From NCBI GenBank assembly GCA_017649565.1, contig JAGCGO010000058.1:1-64000 (forward strand): DNA of 64,000 nucleotides. Direction: 5' to 3'. Of this stretch, positions 60,720 through 64,000 are shown piece by piece (positions within the stretch are counted from its first letter, which is position 1; every line of letters begins with the position of its first letter). Position numbers and translations under genes: made by a program. The DNA comes from Fibrobacter sp. (GTDB lineage: Bacteria > Fibrobacterota > Fibrobacteria > Fibrobacterales > Fibrobacteraceae). The notes beneath the pieces were generated by a model. That model was not told where the DNA came from. It did not search any database and saw nothing but the letters and a program-made list of their open reading frames with translations.

Positions 60720-61682
60720 ATGAGCAGTTTCAAGATTATTTCCCGGCCGATTGGCACAGTGCAATGTTTTGTCCTCCAGCGCGACGACGGCGCTGAATTC
60801 GAAATCCTTTCCGGCTACGGCGCGGGCCTGAACGCCTGGCGCATTCCCGCCGCGGACAACGCCAAGTCCATCGATCTCCTGTTCGGTTACCGTCCGGGCG
60901 ACGACATATTCAAAATGGGACCAGACACGAATGCCGGTTGCCGCCTCGCCCCATTCCCGGGTCGCGTGGCTTATGCGAAGTTCAACTGGAACGGTCAGGA
61001 TTACCAGCTTGTCAACAACGTAAGCTGGGCTCCGCACGCCCTCCACGGGTTCCTGCAGAACAAATCGTGGGAATTCACGAGTTTCGGGGCCGACAGCGAA
61101 AAGTGTGTTGCCGAGTTCACCTGCGACTGGCCGGGAGCATTTGCCGGCTTCCCCTTCCCGTTCCGCGCTACAAACAAGATAACATTTACCGGCGAAAGCT
61201 ATTCCGTCGAATCCACCGTCAAGAACATCGGGACAAAGGACATGCCGTATTCCGAAGGTTGGCACCCGTACTTTATGCTGGGCGAAAAGATTGACGGTCT
61301 TACGCTCACGCTTCCCGAGACATGCCTTGCAGAACTTGACAGCGCCGACATTCCCAAGGGGACTTTCCATGCCGACACGCGCTTCGTGGGCGGCCGGACG
61401 ATCAACGACGAATTCATCAACGACTGTTTCTGCCTCGACGGCAAGAGCGCGCGTGCCCGCATGGAGCTCAAGGGCACCATCGGTAGCCTGGACATTTGGC
61501 AAGACGCGAGCGACGGGCAGTACAACGCCATCCAGATTTACACCCCGCCCACACGCGAAAGCATCGCCATCGAGCCGATGACCGCCGAGCCCGACGCCCT
61601 GAACCATCACCGCGGTTTAATTGTCGTAGCCCCCGGCGAAAAGCGTACTTTCTCGTTCGGCGCATCATTCAAAAAGAAGTAA
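60720..61682 (+). CDS. Aldose 1-epimerase (galactose mutarotase family)
   Basis: 320 residues from ATG 60720 (a TTG three codons earlier is unlikely). Interconverts alpha and beta anomers of hexoses. 'WAPHALHGF' and 'GWHPYFML' give the two substrate-binding histidines, 'LAPFPGRVAY' the Arg loop, and 'IAIEPMTAEPDALN' the catalytic glutamate. No signal peptide. No Shine-Dalgarno; a TATCTT-like box lies 10 nt before the ATG. It fits use of sugars released by the glycanases nearby. Confidence 0.9.
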   Translation: MSSFKIISRPIGTVQCFVLQRDDGAEFEILSGYGAGLNAWRIPAADNAKSIDLLFGYRPGDDIFKMGPDTNAGCRLAPFPGRVAYAKFNWNGQDYQLVNNVSWAPHALHGFLQNKSWEFTSFGADSEKCVAEFTCDWPGAFAGFPFPFRATNKITFTGESYSVESTVKNIGTKDMPYSEGWHPYFMLGEKIDGLTLTLPETCLAELDSADIPKGTFHADTRFVGGRTINDEFINDCFCLDGKSARARMELKGTIGSLDIWQDASDGQYNAIQIYTPPTRESIAIEPMTAEPDALNHHRGLIVVAPGEKRTFSFGASFKKK

Positions 61683-61705
61683 AAACATCTCTTTTCCCCA
61701 AAAAG

Positions 61706-61739
61706 CTGTGGACATTTTCAAAAATAAATGTCCACAGCC
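61706..61739 (+). terminator. 13-bp perfect hairpin after the aldose epimerase
   Basis: GCTGTGGACATTT (61706-61718) pairs perfectly with AAATGTCCACAGC (61727-61739). No T-run follows; it may act with the second hairpin (61752-61771) or stabilise the mRNA 3' end. Confidence 0.65.
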
Positions 61740-61751
61740 GCAAGCGAATGC

Positions 61752-61775
61752 AAACCCGTTTTTACGGGTTTTTAT
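61752..61775 (+). terminator. Rho-independent terminator, AAACCCG/CGGGTTT
   Basis: Arms 61752-61758 and 61765-61771 with a T-rich loop and TTTATTTATTTT after it. Ends the epimerase transcript just before the GH5 gene. Confidence 0.8.
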
Positions 61776-61796
61776 TTATTTTGAGGCGGGGTAATT

Positions 61797-61802
61797 TATA
61801 AT
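61797..61802 (+). promoter_or_regulatory. -10 box (TATAAT) of the GH5 gene
   Basis: TATAAT with ATG codons at 61804 and 61816. The distance favours the second ATG, since the first would lie upstream of the likely transcription start. Confidence 0.55.
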
Positions 61803-61815
61803 TATGGAGAACAGG

Positions 61816-63690
61816 ATGAAAAACATCAAGCTCAAAATGCTGTGTGCGCTTGCGTTTTGCAGTACAGCAATTGCCGCGCCAGGATTGACCGTAAACGGGA
61901 CGGAACTACAGTACAACGGGAAAAAAATCTTCTTTTCGGGCGCGAATCTCGCCTGGAGTGACTACAACTCCGACGTGGGCGATTCCCCACTGAACGAAAA
62001 CGCCTGGCGCAAGGCCGTCGAAGGCACTCGCGCCGCGGGCGGCAACGCTATCCGTTGGTGGCTTTTCAACAACATGAGCCAAAGCCCGGAAATCGACCAG
62101 ACGACTCATCTGGTTTCGGGCCTCAAGGCGAACACCATCAACAACATGAAAAAAGCCCTCGATATCGCCGAAGAATACGGCGTGATGGTTTCGATGTGCC
62201 TTTTCAGCCACAATCTGATGGAACCGAACCAATGGGGACTTTACAACGAAAAGCTCGATATCACAGCGAACACGCAACTGTTCGAAGATGCGGGCACCAA
62301 GGCATTCATCGACAATGCACTCATCCCGGTGGTGAAAGCGATTGGCAACCACAAGGCGCTCATGACATGGGAAGTTTTCAACGAGCCCGAAGGCATGACT
62401 AGCGAAGGCTGGACAACCAAGAAACTCGACAAGGCTACGCTCCAGAAATTTACAAACAAAGTTGCGGCAGCCATCCACACGGAGAACCCGGAACTTCTCG
62501 TTTCGACAGGCAGCGTAAACATCAAATATCAGGCATGGTGGAACGATGCAGCCCTCGTCGCAGCCGGTGGAGAAGCAAAAGGCACCCTTGACTTTTTCCA
62601 GACACACTATTATCCGTATTACCAGGATGATGCCGTCTCGCCGTTCGTGAATACGGCGGCGCAGATGGCAACCCAATATGGCTACGACAACAAGCCGATG
62701 ATTATCGGCGAGTTCCCGGCAAGCGGCTGGGCTGGCGAAACCTACAAATCCACTTTTGCCGCCAAGACGCAGATTACGACAGAAGAATGTTACCGCAAAG
62801 CATTTGACGGTGGCTACGCAGGCGCTCTCGCATGGCAGTATATAGGCGACAAGACCGAAGCGAATTTCGGCGGTTACACTTACACAATCGACCCGGCTCT
62901 TAAAGCGATGACGGCTCTCGCCGCCACAGAAGAAGCGAGCATCAAGATTAAAGATGCAACGATTGACAACACCACCGGCGACGGCAAGATGGCCGTAACT
63001 TACGGAGGCGACAACGCTCAAATCGAATACCAGAAAACATTCGACCTGAGCAAGGCCAACACGCTGTCTTTTGAAGCAAAGAATAACGGAGCCACAGCAG
63101 CCCAGTTGAACTTGATTTTCAAACTTACGGATGCATGGACATGGACCGAAGTCGAAGGCCCCTGCGAAGTGCCCGCCGGAGAAAAGAAGACTTGCACTTT
63201 TGATATTTCGAGCCACGCCGACCGCAACAAGACTTTGAGTACGGTCATCGCGAACTACGCAGCGGGTTACACAGGCACCATTCTTTACGACAACTTTGTC
63301 GCCGGTACGGACACACTTTGGAATTTCAATGCCGACAAGTACGACGCATTTAGCCGCGGTTTCGAAAACACCGAAGAAATGATTCCCGAAATCAAAATTG
63401 TCTACGACGACACTTACGAAAGCGGAACAACACGATATTTCCGTATTGCGAACAACATTCATTCCTCCGTCAAAGTCAACGCCAACACAATCTCCCTTGT
63501 CACAAGTACGGCAGGGATGCTGAGCGTGGATATTTTCGGCATGAACGGCCAGCACGTCGCCACCCTGCACAGGGGAGCAATAGTAGCCGGTAACCACACA
63601 TTCAGCCTCACCGGAATCCGGAGCGGACACTACCTCCTACGCGTCAAGGGTACCGGAATCGCAGCCACGCAGCCGATTCGGTTGAAGTAG
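61816..63690 (+). CDS. GH5 glycanase (mannanase-like) with carbohydrate-binding region and T9SS-type tail
   Basis: 624 residues from ATG 61816, preferred over 61804 because of GGAG 6 nt upstream. Signal peptide ending AIAAPG. GH5 (beta/alpha)8 domain to about residue 365: acid/base Glu in WEVFNEPEG, nucleophile Glu in MIIGEFPASG; 'AIRWWLFNN' and 'HYYPYY' are like endo-mannanases, but GH5 specificity cannot be fixed by eye. A beta-sandwich follows (KMAVTYGG ... GTILYDNF), like carbohydrate-binding modules, then a sorting tail (GMNGQHVATL ... GHYLLRVKG ... QPIRLK). Secreted hemicellulase or cellulase. Confidence 0.92.
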   Translation: MKNIKLKMLCALAFCSTAIAAPGLTVNGTELQYNGKKIFFSGANLAWSDYNSDVGDSPLNENAWRKAVEGTRAAGGNAIRWWLFNNMSQSPEIDQTTHLVSGLKANTINNMKKALDIAEEYGVMVSMCLFSHNLMEPNQWGLYNEKLDITANTQLFEDAGTKAFIDNALIPVVKAIGNHKALMTWEVFNEPEGMTSEGWTTKKLDKATLQKFTNKVAAAIHTENPELLVSTGSVNIKYQAWWNDAALVAAGGEAKGTLDFFQTHYYPYYQDDAVSPFVNTAAQMATQYGYDNKPMIIGEFPASGWAGETYKSTFAAKTQITTEECYRKAFDGGYAGALAWQYIGDKTEANFGGYTYTIDPALKAMTALAATEEASIKIKDATIDNTTGDGKMAVTYGGDNAQIEYQKTFDLSKANTLSFEAKNNGATAAQLNLIFKLTDAWTWTEVEGPCEVPAGEKKTCTFDISSHADRNKTLSTVIANYAAGYTGTILYDNFVAGTDTLWNFNADKYDAFSRGFENTEEMIPEIKIVYDDTYESGTTRYFRIANNIHSSVKVNANTISLVTSTAGMLSVDIFGMNGQHVATLHRGAIVAGNHTFSLTGIRSGHYLLRVKGTGIAATQPIRLK

Positions 63691-63705
63691 AGTCGACGAA
63701 ATCCT

Positions 63706-63732
63706 GGCGGCCAACAAGGCCGCCTTTTTTTT
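63706..63732 (+). terminator. Terminator of the GH5 gene
   Basis: GGCGGCC (63706-63712), loop AACAA, GGCCGCC (63718-63724), then eight T. Confidence 0.95.
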
Positions 63733-63735
63733 ACC

Positions 63736-63741
63736 TATATT
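63736..63741 (+). promoter_or_regulatory. -10 box (TATATT) 7 nt before the GH57 start
   Basis: TATATT begins only 4 nt after the GH5 terminator's T-run, so any -35 would overlap that hairpin. Start at or next to the ATG is implied. Confidence 0.5.
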
Positions 63742-63748
63742 GCAGGCC

Positions 63749-64000
63749 ATGAGCGACAAGCACCCCCTTTACTTTACGATCCACGGACATTTTTATCAGC
63801 CGCCCCGGGAGAACCCCTGGACGGGCGTCATTGAGAATCAACCTAGCGCAAGACCCTTCCACGACTGGAACGACCGCATTGCAAGTGAATGTTACAGCCC
63901 GAACTCCGCAAGCCGCATTTTGAGCGAGCACGGGCACATTGTCGATATTGTCAACAACTACGACTTCATGAGTTTCAACATGGGTCCGACCTTGATGAGT
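63749..64000 (+). CDS. GH57 family enzyme with DUF3536-type start (partial)
   Basis: 84 codons to the window edge from ATG 63749. The protein begins MSDKHPLYFTIHGHFYQPPR and continues ENPWTGVIENQPSARPFHDW, ASECYSPN and FMSFNMGPTLMS: the opening of GH57 alpha-amylase/branching-type enzymes with DUF3536. GH57 enzymes act on alpha-glucans such as glycogen. No signal peptide, so a cytosolic storage-glucan role is likely. Confidence 0.88.
   Translation, partial: MSDKHPLYFTIHGHFYQPPRENPWTGVIENQPSARPFHDWNDRIASECYSPNSASRILSEHGHIVDIVNNYDFMSFNMGPTLMS

Noticed and set aside
61906-63630. 574-aa minus frame opposite the GH5 gene
   Set aside because: Cys/Phe/Val-rich antisense shadow; GH5 catalytic motifs are on the plus strand.

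Overview
The window looks like a chromosomal segment from a Fibrobacter-type bacterium (FCB group). Evidence: a fibro-slime protein, GH9 and GH5 glycanases and giant surface proteins ending in T9SS-type sorting tails, lipoproteins with long poly-serine spacers, Bacteroidetes-style weak or absent Shine-Dalgarno sites, and TTGACA / TATAAT or TATATT promoters. Species assignment is inference; no rRNA is present.

Layout. 1-7.9 kb: the start of a transposase-like gene, a prepilin peptidase, a 1764-aa lipoprotein with PKD-like repeats, a DUF6941-like protein, a phosphopantetheinyl transferase and a small lipoprotein. 8.0-8.3 kb: tRNA-Val(GAC) with a clear promoter and terminator, then an orphan promoter / 17-codon ORF / terminator unit. 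8.3-17.4 kb: a DASS-family carboxylate transporter and two huge secreted proteins sharing a C-terminal module. 17.7-33.7 kb: a fatty-acid/ribosome cluster (yceD, rpmF, plsX ... fabD, fabG, acpP, rnc, then a family 5 solute-binding protein), split by a GH9 endoglucanase, a 2021-aa CUB/InlB-like repeat protein and a coupled 53-aa protein. 33.7-35.7 kb: two paralogous acidic Ser-rich lipoproteins. 36-47.8 kb: GT2 glycosyltransferase, topoisomerase III, GH3; then a DnaQ-like exonuclease with an exported protein, GluQ-RS, a 1367-aa degenerate helicase-nuclease, and a SPOR protein. 47.8-55.6 kb: fibro-slime adhesin, FHA-GGDEF diguanylate cyclase, MATE exporter, lipoprotein. 55.7-64 kb: NAT-like protein, unknown 301-aa protein, GRP sugar transporter, MnmE, lipoprotein, aldose 1-epimerase, GH5 glycanase and the start of a GH57 enzyme.

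The most unexpected signal is a family of degenerate heptanucleotide arrays. At several loci the sequence stays in strict 7-nt phase for 35 to 180 bases although unit sequences drift between several types (AGTAGGC/GCCTACT, CCTCGAG/CCTGGAG, CTCATTG, GAGACGA). Arrays begin at or contain stop codons, run up to the -10 box of the next gene, form an inverted hairpin just before the RNase III start, and appear in frame inside three coding genes (gluQ, the NAT-like gene, mnmE). They resemble in kind the short tandemly repeated heptamers (STRR) known from cyanobacteria. A second notable item is the full-length DUF4011-type helicase-nuclease whose ATPase and nuclease motifs all look dead.

How the genes fit together: a plant-polysaccharide-degrading, surface-rich cell. 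Glycanases and adhesins are exported through Sec and probably T9SS, sugars enter by GRP and mutarotation, carboxylates cross by the DASS carrier, and lipid synthesis genes sit among the secreted-protein genes.
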